NCBI GenBank assembly: GCA_016720655.1
Contig: JADKKE010000019.1
Span: 1-64,000, forward strand
Source: Bacteroidota bacterium
GTDB lineage: Bacteria > Bacteroidota > Bacteroidia > AKYH767-A > 2013-40CM-41-45
Reading direction: 5' to 3'
DNA length: 64,000 nucleotides
Part shown: positions 10,359 through 20,800 of the stretch, piece by piece
Position numbering within the stretch: the first letter of the stretch is position 1
Layout of the letters: each line of letters begins with the position of its first letter
Notes under the pieces: model-generated
Seen by the model: only the letters and a program-made list of their open reading frames with translations
Databases searched by the model: none
What the model was told of the DNA's origin: nothing
Position numbers and translations under genes: made by a program

Positions 10359-10843
10359 TACTCTACGCCCTCCATTAATTTTGAGCCCGGTTTATTCAAT
10401 ACTTTGGTAAGATCAGCACGCTTGTAAACACTGTGCTCAAAAGATTGAGCCATTTTAATTGCATCTGTCGGGCATGCAACAATGCACAAATTGCACATGG
10501 TGCACAACTCCAAGTGATAGATGAATGTATCAATGGCTTTCTTCTTTTTTCCCTCCGGGCTTACTTCGAATTTCGTAATGATTTTGATCGTTCCGTTTGG
10601 ACATGCCAGTTCACACGCCGTACAACCTGTGCAGCGATGCTCATTCGATTCCGTGTGCGGCATCACTACTTCACCACGGAAACGTTCCGGCAATATTAAA
10701 GTATCACGATTATCAGGATACTCCTGAGTGATAATCTCTTTGTGATGCGTAAAGTAATAACCCGTCATCTTCATTCCTTTCAGCAATGAAGCAACAGATT
10801 TGTATACTGTACGAATATATTCACCTAAAAATCCCATGTTCAA
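10358..10843 (-). CDS. nuoI: NADH-quinone oxidoreductase subunit I (2x[4Fe-4S])
   Basis: Peripheral-arm iron-sulfur subunit, 161 aa. Two ferredoxin motifs are complete: C71-x2-C74-x2-C77-x3-C81 and C114-x2-C117-x2-C120-x3-C124. These carry clusters N6a and N6b, which pass electrons to NuoB. The gene is intact and lies between nuoH and nuoJ. The 64 bases separating it from nuoH are filled by a short direct-repeat array, which is unusual inside this tightly packed operon. Confidence 0.95.
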   Translation of the reverse strand: MNMGFLGEYIRTVYKSVASLLKGMKMTGYYFTHHKEIITQEYPDNRDTLILPERFRGEVVMPHTESNEHRCTGCTACELACPNGTIKIITKFEVSPEGKKKKAIDTFIYHLELCTMCNLCIVACPTDAIKMAQSFEHSVYKRADLTKVLNKPGSKLMEGVE

Positions 10844-10849
10844 TTTTTC

Positions 10850-10907
10850 AAATCAATCCTCAATCTACAATCTACAATCCTACAATCCTAAATCCTAAAT
10901 CTACAAT
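10850..10907. repeat. Short direct-repeat array CTACAATC between nuoI and nuoH
   Basis: Degenerate tandem copies of CTACAATC/CTAAATC fill the gap between two operon genes. The same word family recurs at 27057-27125 upstream of prfC. No coding capacity is evident. Confidence 0.6.
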
Positions 10908-11984
10908 TCAAAAATGCCATCCCAATATTCCGATCACCGTCATCAACAAGAGATTGAACAAGCCAATCGGTAATAAATATCTCCATTCCAGATTCAACAA
11001 CTGATCAATTCGTAGTCTTGGGAAAGTCCATCTGAACCACATGATAATGAAGATCAGAAAAAACGTTTTTCCAAAAAACCATATTGAAGAAGGAATGAAA
11101 TCCATGATATGGTTGAACGCTTCCCAACCCCCAATGTGGAAAGGCATCCAGCCACCAAGAAATAATGTTGCACCAATCGCTGTCACAATAAAGATGTTCA
11201 CATACTCCGCAAGGAAGAACAATGCAAATTGCATTCCGCTGTATTCCGTATGGAATCCCGCCGTGAGTTCAGACTCGGCCTCCGCGAGGTCAAAGGGTGC
11301 GCGATTTGTTTCTGCTGTGACAGCGATAATGAAAATCACGAATGATATCAAGGCTGGAATATGTCCTTTGAAAATCCACCAACCTGTTGCCTGACTGGCA
11401 ACAATGTCAGAAACCCTTAAACTTCCTGTGAGAATTACAATGGAAAGAATTGCCAGACCAGCAGATAGTTCATAGCTGACAATTTGCGCGCCGCTTCGCA
11501 TGGCACCCAGCAAAGAATATTTATTATTACTCGACCAGCCCGCCATCAGTATTCCAATGACAGAGATAGAAGAGATTGCAGAAATATATAGAACTCCAAT
11601 ATTGACATCCCAGATTTGAACATTTCTTGCAAATGGGATTGGTGCCATCAACAACATAGCAACCATCATCACAATATAGGGTGCCAGGTTAAATAAAAAC
11701 TTATCGGCTCCTGTTGGTCTTAATCCTTCTTTCAAAATCAATTTTAAAGTATCGGCGAGCGTCTGAAATATTCCTTTCGGTCCTACTCTGTTTGGTCCGA
11801 GTCGAATTTGCATGTAGGCAGAAACCTTCCGCTCCATGAAAACCAACACCAATCCGAGAAATGCAAAAAGTGAAATCATCAGAATACCCACGATCACAAA
11901 TTCTGAAAGCAATGCAATTCTGGCAGGCAGGTGACTTGCCAGCCATGTGTGTACTACTCCGCTTATCTTTTCAATACTAAACAT
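10908..11984 (-). CDS. nuoH: NADH-quinone oxidoreductase subunit H
   Basis: Complex I subunit at the quinone-binding interface, 358 aa. Hallmarks seen are ERKVSAYMQIRLGPNRVGP (residues about 52-70), TNRAPFDLAEAESELTAGFHTEYSGM with its cluster of acidic residues, and FRWTFPRLRIDQL near the end. About eight membrane helices are visible. It follows nuoD after 26 bases, with no nuoE, nuoF or nuoG between them. The sequence is intact. Confidence 0.95.
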   Translation of the reverse strand: MFSIEKISGVVHTWLASHLPARIALLSEFVIVGILMISLFAFLGLVLVFMERKVSAYMQIRLGPNRVGPKGIFQTLADTLKLILKEGLRPTGADKFLFNLAPYIVMMVAMLLMAPIPFARNVQIWDVNIGVLYISAISSISVIGILMAGWSSNNKYSLLGAMRSGAQIVSYELSAGLAILSIVILTGSLRVSDIVASQATGWWIFKGHIPALISFVIFIIAVTAETNRAPFDLAEAESELTAGFHTEYSGMQFALFFLAEYVNIFIVTAIGATLFLGGWMPFHIGGWEAFNHIMDFIPSSIWFFGKTFFLIFIIMWFRWTFPRLRIDQLLNLEWRYLLPIGLFNLLLMTVIGILGWHF

Positions 11985-12010
11985 TCTTCTTTATTAATAA
12001 ATCAATTACA

Positions 12011-13126
12011 TCAACGGTCGATATCGGGGATAACAAGATCAAGAGTACCCATGGTTGCAACGAGATCTCCAATTTTCCCACCGACAGACATGTGATCGAG
12101 TGCCGACAGGTTTGAAAATCCGGGGGAACGAAATTTTATTCTGTACGGAGTGGTGCCGCCTTCACTCACGACATATACTCCGAATTCTCCCCTTGCTGTT
12201 TCTACCATGGTATAAAATTCGCCTTTCGGAAGTTTAAGAACTGCTTTGGTTTTGGCCTGAAATTCACCTTCGGGAATTGCATCAATCAACTGATCAATAA
12301 TATTCAGGGATTGACGCATTTCTTCCATTCGCACCAGATAACGTGCATAGGAATCCCCTTCTGTACGGATCACTTCTTCAAATTTCAATTGGGAGTAACA
12401 GTCATAGGGATACCATTTACGGATATCACAACTCACACCGGAAGCGCGGGCAACAGGTCCGCTACAACCATAGGAAATAGCGTCTTCTTTTGAAATGAAA
12501 CCAACTCCTTTCATCCGTGACTGGAAGATGATATTGCCAGTAACCAGCTCATCGTATTCGTCTATCTTGGATTTGAATTCAGTAACGAACTCTTTTACTT
12601 TGCGCTGAAAATCCGGATGGATGTCGGCCATGACACCACCGGGCACCATGTAATTCATTGTGAGCCGGGCACCACACGTTTCCTCCATGATGTCGTTGAT
12701 CATCTCGCGTTCGCGGAATGCATGAAAAAAAGGAGTGATCGCTCCCACGTCCATTGCCATAGCACCCCACCACAACAAATGAGATGCAACACGGGTTAAT
12801 TCATCCATCAAAACCCTGATAACCTGAGCTCTTGCAGGAACTTCAATCTGCACCCCCTTTTCAACCACCAGAGCACAACCATGATTGTTGATGTGTGAAC
12901 TGAGGTAGTCCATTCTCGACGTTACATAAATGAACTGGCGATACGTCAGACTTTCACACATCTTCTCGATAGAGCGATGAATATACCCAAGATGTGGGTC
13001 GACTTTTTTTATGGTCTCTCCGTTCAAGGTGATAACAAGATGCAAAACCCCATGTGTTGCCGGATGTTGTGGCCCCACATTGATTATCAAATCTCCCTGC
13101 TCAGTTGTTCCTATTTCTTCTAACAT
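12011..13126 (-). CDS. nuoD: NADH-quinone oxidoreductase subunit D
   Basis: 49-kDa-type subunit of the complex I Q module, 371 aa, slightly shorter than the common 400 or so. Conserved features are GPQHPATHGVLHLV near the N-terminus (quinone-pocket His), HLGYIHRSIEKMCE, RMDYLSSHINN and the C-terminal DLVIPDIDR. It is a separate gene here, not fused with nuoC as in Bacteroides and E. coli. The sequence is intact and is followed directly by nuoH. Confidence 0.95.
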   Translation of the reverse strand: MLEEIGTTEQGDLIINVGPQHPATHGVLHLVITLNGETIKKVDPHLGYIHRSIEKMCESLTYRQFIYVTSRMDYLSSHINNHGCALVVEKGVQIEVPARAQVIRVLMDELTRVASHLLWWGAMAMDVGAITPFFHAFREREMINDIMEETCGARLTMNYMVPGGVMADIHPDFQRKVKEFVTEFKSKIDEYDELVTGNIIFQSRMKGVGFISKEDAISYGCSGPVARASGVSCDIRKWYPYDCYSQLKFEEVIRTEGDSYARYLVRMEEMRQSLNIIDQLIDAIPEGEFQAKTKAVLKLPKGEFYTMVETARGEFGVYVVSEGGTTPYRIKFRSPGFSNLSALDHMSVGGKIGDLVATMGTLDLVIPDIDR

Positions 13127-13187
13127 AAATAAAAATGGCCTCTTTCTTTTACCCTTGCAGGAAGAGGTCTGAATCTATTCTCTGCGA

Positions 13188-13642
13188 TTATAATTTTATC
13201 ATATTGACCGGATCATCATAATCCTTTCTTAAAGGCCAACCGATCCAATCATCAGTTAGTAATATTCTTCTTAAATCGTGGTGATGCAAAAATTTCACTC
13301 CAAACAAATCATACACTTCCCTTTCGTTGAAATCGGCTGTTCTCCATATCTCATTCACAGTTTCAATCTCCGGGTTATTTCTGTCAAGTTTCACTTTAAT
13401 CGTGAGCATGTGTCGATGCGTCAGCGATCGAAGAAAATAAACCATTGTAAAATGGGTTTTCCAATCAACACATGTTAGGCAAAAGAGGTAATCGAAATCC
13501 CAGGCATCCCGGGAACGAAATTCCATCGCCATTGATAAAAAAGCTTCCGGTTCAACCTGCAGCGTCAGCCACTCCCCTGTTTCTTCAAAACCGATTCCGG
13601 GTATTGATTGAGTATTGATTCTTTTAATTCTTCTTTCGTCAT
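13188..13642 (-). CDS. nuoC: NADH-quinone oxidoreductase subunit C, one frameshift
   Basis: 30-kDa-type Q-module subunit of complex I, about 151 aa when rebuilt. The C-terminal 114 residues contain NEREVYDLFGVKFLHHHDLRRIL and DDWIGWPLRKDY, the family signature. The N-terminus starts at 13642 (MTKEELKESILNQYP) and reaches the rest through a frame change at 13599-13601, where a C run is one base short (YP then GIGFEETGEWLTLQVEPEAF). The ATG found inside the longer frame at 13532 would leave out the N-terminal strand, so the upstream start is preferred. Confidence 0.9.
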
Positions 13643-13718
13643 TTTACGGATTCAGTGCTCAGACAAAGGATAATTTTAATCATGAATTATTTATACAACA
13701 GCAGGAAAACAATTTACA

Positions 13719-14276
13719 TTATTTTTTTCCCACCACTTTTTGTTCGTCAATCATAATTTTTTCTCTCAAACCGCCATCTTTAATTTTTGCCTGCAAGGTG
13801 ATCAGTGCGTGCATCAACGCTTCAGGGCGCGGTGGACAACCCGCAACATATACATCAACCGGAATTACGTGATCCGCTCCTTTTACAACAGAATATGTAT
13901 TGTAAAAGAAGGGACCTCCGGAGGTAGCACAGGCTCCCATTGCTATCACATAGCGCGGTTCTGCCATTTGATCATAGAGTCTCTTCAAAACCGGAGCCAT
14001 TTTATTCACTATCGTTCCTGCGATAATAATCACATCTGCCTGACGGGGTGTGGCACGTGCAACTTCAAATCCAAATCTCGACCAATCGTATTTTGCCGAC
14101 GCTGCTGACATCATTTCAATAGCACAACAGCTTGTTCCAAAAACCAATGGCCATAAAGAATTGGACCTGGCCCAATTTATCACGTCATCGAGTTTACTTA
14201 CCAGTATTCCTCCACCCGGCGATGGGTGTACAGAACCCGGAAATGGTTCGACAGGAGATTTTTGATTTACATCCAT
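13719..14276 (-). CDS. nuoB: NADH-quinone oxidoreductase subunit B ([4Fe-4S] N2)
   Basis: PSST-type subunit that holds the last iron-sulfur cluster (N2) before quinone, 185 aa. The ligands are visible as adjacent C50-C51 (FGTSCCAIEM), C116 (MGACATSGG) and C147 (YVAGCPPRPEAL). The start overlaps the nuoA stop by 10 bases. The 76-base gap to the rebuilt start of nuoC is ordinary. The sequence is intact. Confidence 0.95.
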   Translation of the reverse strand: MDVNQKSPVEPFPGSVHPSPGGGILVSKLDDVINWARSNSLWPLVFGTSCCAIEMMSAASAKYDWSRFGFEVARATPRQADVIIIAGTIVNKMAPVLKRLYDQMAEPRYVIAMGACATSGGPFFYNTYSVVKGADHVIPVDVYVAGCPPRPEALMHALITLQAKIKDGGLREKIMIDEQKVVGKK

Positions 14277-14617
14277 TTTAATGCGCCTTTCCTGTGGGCA
14301 TACAAAAACCCGAGAAACAGGATGAATAAGAAAATAACAATTTCAATCAGTGCAGGCCATCCGACTTTTTTCACAACAACAGCCCAGGGATAGAGAAATA
14401 CCAATTCGACATCAAAGATCAGGAACAATAAAGCAAATAGATAATAACCGACATTCAATTGAATCCAGGATTTACCGATTGTTGGCACACCACATTCATA
14501 TGCTTCGCCTTTGGCCAGATTAGTGGATCGGGTAGCTAAAGCACGCGAAAGCAAAATACCTCCACCGGCAAATGCCACTCCACAAATCATTAGCATTATC
14601 ATTGAACCTGCTCCCAT
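14267..14617 (-). CDS. nuoA: NADH-quinone oxidoreductase subunit A
   Basis: Small complex I membrane subunit, 116 aa from the chosen start, which is the normal size. It has three hydrophobic helices. The family signature is present as GEAYECGVP and FALLFLIFDVELVFLYPWA with conserved Asp/Glu. An open frame extends 68 codons upstream but is rejected: the operon promoter lies at 14647-14677, inside that extension, and the extra residues have no family counterpart. It is the first gene of the operon. Confidence 0.93.
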   Translation of the reverse strand: MGAGSMIMLMICGVAFAGGGILLSRALATRSTNLAKGEAYECGVPTIGKSWIQLNVGYYLFALLFLIFDVELVFLYPWAVVVKKVGWPALIEIVIFLFILFLGFLYAHRKGALKWM

Positions 14618-14646
14618 AGAAAGAATATACCTTGTTTCTAAGCAAT

Positions 14647-14677
14647 CAAACCTACGGGAATGTTTGGAAAAAACAAA
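14647..14677 (-). promoter_or_regulatory. Promoter of the nuo operon
   Basis: On the minus strand, TTTG (14677-14674), a 19-base spacer and TAGGTTTG (14654-14647) match the Bacteroidetes consensus TTTG-N19-TAnnTTTG without mismatch. Transcription would start near 14640, giving a leader of about 20-25 bases before the nuoA ATG at 14617. Confidence 0.75.
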
Positions 14678-14839
14678 GGACACCAAGCATGTAAACAATG
14701 AATCTTCCAACCATTGTATCCGGTTGAAAATGAAGAGGAATAAAGAATGTATTGGGATCTCGGGCCTCCAACGGCTTGCCGGAGCTGTAGAAATCAACAT
14801 TTCACAAGGATTCCGGAACACTTTATTAAGATTTTATCC

Positions 14840-14875
14840 AAAAAAAAACACCGGGAATCAATAGCTTCCCGGTGT
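14840..14875 (-). terminator. Rho-independent terminator of the giant surface-protein gene
   Basis: A perfect 10-bp stem, ACACCGGGAA/TTCCCGGTGT with an 8-base loop, is followed on the minus strand by a run of eight or nine T. It lies 20 bases after the stop of the giant gene and insulates it from the nuo promoter. Confidence 0.9.
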
Positions 14876-14895
14876 GATAAATATCATTGGATTTA

Positions 14896-17800
14896 TTAAT
14901 TCTTCAAAAGTGGTACTGTCACTACCGAAGTACCGTGTGAAAGTTTCACAAAGTATACCCCTGCAGCATAATCAGTAAGTGTGACACGTTCCTTAAAGCT
15001 ATTCTGCATTCCTTTGATTTCCCTGGTCATCATCAGTCTTCCATCGACTGAATAAATCTCCAGCAAAGTAGCATGAGCATCCGCTATCATCCATTCAATT
15101 GAGATACTTCCTGAACTTGGATTTGGATAAACACTAACTCCTGAGAAATCTCCCTTCGTATAAATACCTGTGATCACATTCACAAAAACAGAGTCACTCA
15201 CTGAGCATTGATTGGAATCAGTAACAATAACTGTATACATATTTTCCGAATTCACTGTGATCTGTTGAGTGGTTTCAGTAGTCGACCACAAATACCCATC
15301 AAATCCGCTACCTGCATCCAGTGTGGTTTGTTGCCCGGAGAGTATGTTAATAGTATCTGCACCAAGATTAATTTGAGGCGGAGCAAATACCGAAGCAATA
15401 ACCGGAACCGGATTACTTGGACAGAATGTCCCTGCAACTACATAATACGTTGTTGAACTAGTCAATGAAGGAGTTACAAACGTGTTTCCTGTGCCAAGAA
15501 TTACACCACCGCTTGCCTGATCGTACCATGTAAGCGGATCCGTTGAACTGGCGAATAAACTTACACTTCCCGTTCCACAAGATTGTCCGGCGGTCACCAC
15601 CGGATCTGCGGAAATCGCGTTGACAATTGCCTGTGCTGGGGTGCGCAAACTTCTACATTGATTTGCTGCTTCAGCATAATAAGTTGTCGATGTTGTCAAA
15701 ACCGGTGTCGTAAACGATGATCCGACCGACACCTGGTTTCCTCCTGAAATTGCATCGTACCAGTATACAGGGTCTGCTGCATTTGCAGTGAGTGTCAAAG
15801 TACCTTGCCCGCATCTTGAATCATCAGTTGTTACTGGTGGTGCGGGTACAGGATTAATCACAGCATTTACAGGAACACGAATACTGTTACATCCTAGTCC
15901 TGCATCGGCGTAATAAACTGTTGTGGATGCAATCGAAGGAGTATTATATGTAAATCCTATTCCCAATAATGTTCCGCCGGAAAGTGCATCGTACCAGTTC
16001 ACCTGAAGGGGTGCCGAAGCACTTAGGCTTACTGAACCCGCACCACAACGGGAACCATCTGTAACAACAGGAGCTGCAGGTACTGTGTCAATGAGTGCAT
16101 CAACTGAGATTCGAATACTTCTGCAATTATCCCCTGCCTCTACATAATAAGTGGTGCTCACCAACAAAGAAGGCGTGGTGTAATTGATACCTGTTCCCAG
16201 CAATGTACCACCGGAAGGCTGATCATACCAGTAAATCTGTTGGGGCGAATTTGCCGTGAGTACAATCACTCCCGTTCCGCATCTGGAAACATCAAATGCA
16301 ACAGGAGACCCTGGAATTGGTTCTATGATTGCCTGAATGGCTGTCCGAATACTTCTGCATCCATTTCCTGACTCAACATAATATGTAGTACTTGAGGTAA
16401 GAACAGGTGTCACCAAAGTATTTCCTGTCGCCAGCAATGTCCCGCCTGAATTTGCGTCAAACCAGAAAATGGAATCTGTAGACGTTGCCACGAGTGTAAC
16501 ACTTCCATCACCGCAACGTGAAACATCGTTTCAAGAGGAGCTGCCGGCGCTGTGTTTACAATAGCTTGAACAGGTACCCGAATACTATTGCAACCAGCAC
16601 CTGCTTCTGCATAATAAGTAGTCGTACTGCTGATGGATGGTGTTATAAATGTCAATCCGGTATCCAATAAGACTCCACCATTTGCCACATCAAACCAATT
16701 TACTCTCGAAGTGGAAGATGCTGTCAATATCACTGCTCCGGTACCACATCGAACTCCGTCTGTGAGAACCGGTGCCGATGGAGCCGAAGTGATGATTGCC
16801 TGCACAGCAACCCGTGAACTCCTGCACACATTTCCGGTTTCGAGATAATAAGTTGTTGTTGTGCTTAAAGAAGGTGTAGTATAGGTGGTTCCTGTTGTAA
16901 GTAAATTGCCTCCACTCGGTGCATCATACCAGTAAATTGTCTCCGGGGAACTGGCTGTGAGTGTCACTGTACCATTTCCACATCGTGAAACACTTGAACT
17001 GGAAGGCGGACTTGGAATTGGGTTAATCACAGCATCCACTGAAATTCTGGTACTCCTACAAACATCTCCTGTTTCCAGGTAATACGTAGTGGTACTTGCA
17101 ATCGAAGGCGTTGTGTAGCTTAATCCTGTTCCGAGCAATGTGCCTCCGCTGGCTGCACTATACCAATACACTTGTTCCGGTGAAGTTGCGGAGAGCGTGA
17201 CGGTTCCGGTTCCACAACGACTTGCATTGCTGGTCAATGGTGGAGAAGGTACTGTGCCAATGATTGCTTGCACTGCAGTTCGCGTTGCACTCCGGCAAGT
17301 ATTGCCTGCCTCTGCATAATATGTAGTAGTTACAGATAAAGAAGGTGTAGTGTATGAAGATGATGTAGCAAGTAAAGCACCTCCCGTAGCTGCACTATAC
17401 CAGTACACTTGTTCGGGTGAAGTAGCTGTGAGAGTGACCGTGCCGGAACCACAACGACTTACATCTGCACTCTGTGGAGCAGCAGGAATTGCATTAATAA
17501 TTGCCTGGATAGCTGTGCGTGTTGCACTTCTGCAAGTATTCCCTGCTTCAGCATAATAAGTTGTCGTAGAACTTATAACGGGTGTGGTATACGAACTTGA
17601 AGTTGCCAAAAGTGTTCCACCGCTGGCAGCACTGTACCAATATATTTGCTCGGGTGAGGAAGCACTTAATGTGACAGTTCCTGCACCACAACGTGAAACG
17701 CCTGAACCTGTAGGTGCAGCAGGCAATGGATCAATGATTGCCAGTACCGCTGTACGACTAAGACTCTGACAACCACTGCCGGCCTCAGCATAATACGTTG

Positions 17801-20800
17801 TCGTTGTACTGATAGAAGGAGTTGTATACGTTGTTCCAACAAACAAGGCAGTACCACCGCTTGACGAAGTAAACCAGGAAATTTGTTCCGGTGAACTTGC
17901 ACTGATGGATACTGTACCGGGACCACATCGGGATCCATTTGAAGCAAGCGGTGCTGCCGGGGCTGTAGTCACAAGTGCATCCACTGCAACCCTTGCACTT
18001 CTGCAAGTATTTCCGGTTTCAACATAATACGTTGTGCTTGAACTGATGGAAGGTGTTGTATAAGATGCTGCTGTTGCCAACAAAGTTCCACCGCTGGCTG
18101 CCGAGTACCAATAAATCGTTTCAGAAGAAGTTGCTGTCAACGTAACTGTCCCTGGTCCGCATCGGGAAACATCATTTGCAACAGGCGGTGATGGGATCGG
18201 GTTGACGATAGCCTGAACTGCAGTGCGTGTTGCACTTCGGCATGTATTCCCTGCTTCGGCATAGTAAGTAGTTGTACTACTGATCGAAGGCGTTGTATAC
18301 GAACTGTTCGTCACCAGCAAAGTTCCGCCTGAGGCAGCACTGTACCAATAGACTTGTTCCGGTGATGAAGCAGTAAGTGTTACTGTTCCGGGGCCACAAC
18401 GTGAAACATTTGATGCTGTTGGTGCTGCAGGCAAAGCTGAAACAATAGCCTGCACTGCAGTCCGTGTCAGACTTTGACATCCACTACCTGCTTCTGCATA
18501 ATAAGTAGTCGTGGAACTGATAAACGGCGTGGTGAATGTAGCACCAACAAACAAAACAGAACCACCTGATGATGCCGTGAACCAGGAAATCTGTTCTGGC
18601 GATGATGCTGTTAAGGAAACTGTACCAGGGCCGCATCGTGAAACATTCGAAGCACCTGGAGCAGCCGGAGGCGTAGTTACAACCGCATCGACAGCAATCC
18701 TGTTACTTCGACAAGTATTTCCAGTTTCAACATAATAAGTTGTTGTCGAGCTGATCGATGGTGTTGTATATGAACTTGCTGTTGCAAGCAATGTGCCTCC
18801 ACTTGCAGCGGAATACCAGTAAATCGTTTCGGTAGATGTTGCTGTTAAAGTAACAGTTCCCGTTCCGCAGCGCGATACATCGGATGCAGAGGGAGGATTT
18901 GGCAATGGAGTTATTATTGCCTGCGCGGCAGTACGCGTTGCACTGCGGCAAGTGTTGCCGGCTTCTGCATAGTACGTAGTTGTACTGCTGATCGAAGGTG
19001 TTGTATATGAACTGTTCGTCACCAGCAAAGTTCCGCCGGAGGCTGCACTGTACCAATAGACTTGTTCCGGTGATGAAGCAGTAAGTGTTACAGTTCCCGG
19101 ACCACAACGTGAAACGTTCGATGCTGTCGGCGCAGAAGGCAAAGCAGTAATTATTGCTTGTACCGCTGTTCGTGTTAAACTCTGACAACCGCTTCCTGCT
19201 TCAGCATAATAGGTTGTGGTCGTACTGATGACCGGAGTTGTGTACGCGCTTCCAGTAAAGATGGATGATCCACCACTTGGTCCGGTAAACCATGTGATTT
19301 GTTCAGGTGATGAAGCGTTCAAAGTAACTGTACCCGGACCACAACGAGATACATTGGAGGCCGAAGGTGCTGCAGGTGGAGTAGCGATGATTGCATCCAC
19401 TGCAATTCGCGCGCTTCTGCACGTGTTCCCGGTTTCAACATAATAGGTCGTCGTTGAACTGATCGATGGTGTTGTATACGAAGATGCTGTTGCCAATAAA
19501 GTTCCTCCACTGGCTGCCGAATACCAATAAATAGTTTCGCTGGAAGTTGCAGTCAGGGTTACTGTACCTGTACCGCAACGGGAAACATCCGAAGAAACAG
19601 GTGGTGCAGGTGCAGGACTAATGATTGCTTGCACCGCAGTACGAGTCGCACTCCGACATGTATTTCCTGCTTCCGCATAATACGTTGTAGTAGTACTGAT
19701 GGAAGGTGTTGTATACGAACTATTCGTTGCAAGTAGTGTTCCACCACTTGCCGCACTGTACCAATACACTTGCTCTAACGAACTTGCCGTGAGTGTGACA
19801 GTACCGGTTCCGCAACGTGAAACATTGGAAGCACTTGGAGCTGCCGGGATCGGACTGATGATTGCCTGAACTGCAGTTCTGTTTGCGCTGCTGCATCCGT
19901 TATTTGCTTCTGCATAATAAATTGTGGTAGAGCTGATGGATGGAGTTGTGTATGTCGCTCCGGTTCCAAGGAATGTTCCTCCACTCGATGCACTATACCA
20001 GTTAATTGTTGCAGATGAAGTTGCATTCAAAGTAACTGTTCCGGTTCCACATCTGGAAACATCAGATGCAGTGGGTGCTGCCGGAGCGCTATTCACTATT
20101 GCCTGAACTGAAATTCGTGAACTGCGGCAATTATTTCCGGTCTCAACATAATAGGTAGTTGTTGTACTGATCGAAGGTGTTGTATAGGAAGCTCCTGTAA
20201 ACAAAAGTGTACCTCCACTTGGAGCACTATACCAATAAATCGTTTCGAGCGAAGTTGCTGTTAATGTAACAGTCCCGGTGCCACATCTGGAAACGTTGGA
20301 AGCAGAGGGTGCTGATGGAACGGCATTGATGATCGCCTGAACAGCAGTTCGTGTGGGACTCTTACACGTTGTACCTGCTTCAGCATAATACGTAGTAGTT
20401 GTTGAAATGGATGGCGTTGTATACTGATCGCCTGTGAATAATAAATTTCCTGCCGTCGGAGCGTCGTACCATGTAATTAACTCAGGTGACACTGCAGAAA
20501 GTGTCACTGTCCCGGTACCGCATCTTGAAACGTTAGAAGCGGTCGGCGCTGCTGGAATAGTATTGATGTTTGCCTGGACTGCTGTTCTTACACTACGACA
20601 CGTGTAGCCCGCTTCCGCATAATATGTTGTGCTGCTGGATAAAAACGGTGTATCAAAAATGGATCCTGTATACAAGAGATTTCCATTGGATGCTGCATCA
20701 TACCAGTAGACTTGCTCCGTTGATGTTGCAGAAAGGGTGATGATTCCCGGTCCGCAACTGAACCCGTTGGAAGCAGTCGGCGCGGAAACTATCGGATTGA

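Noticed and set aside
14618..14821. Upstream extension of nuoA to an earlier ATG
   Set aside because: The nuo promoter lies inside it and the extra residues match nothing in the NuoA family.
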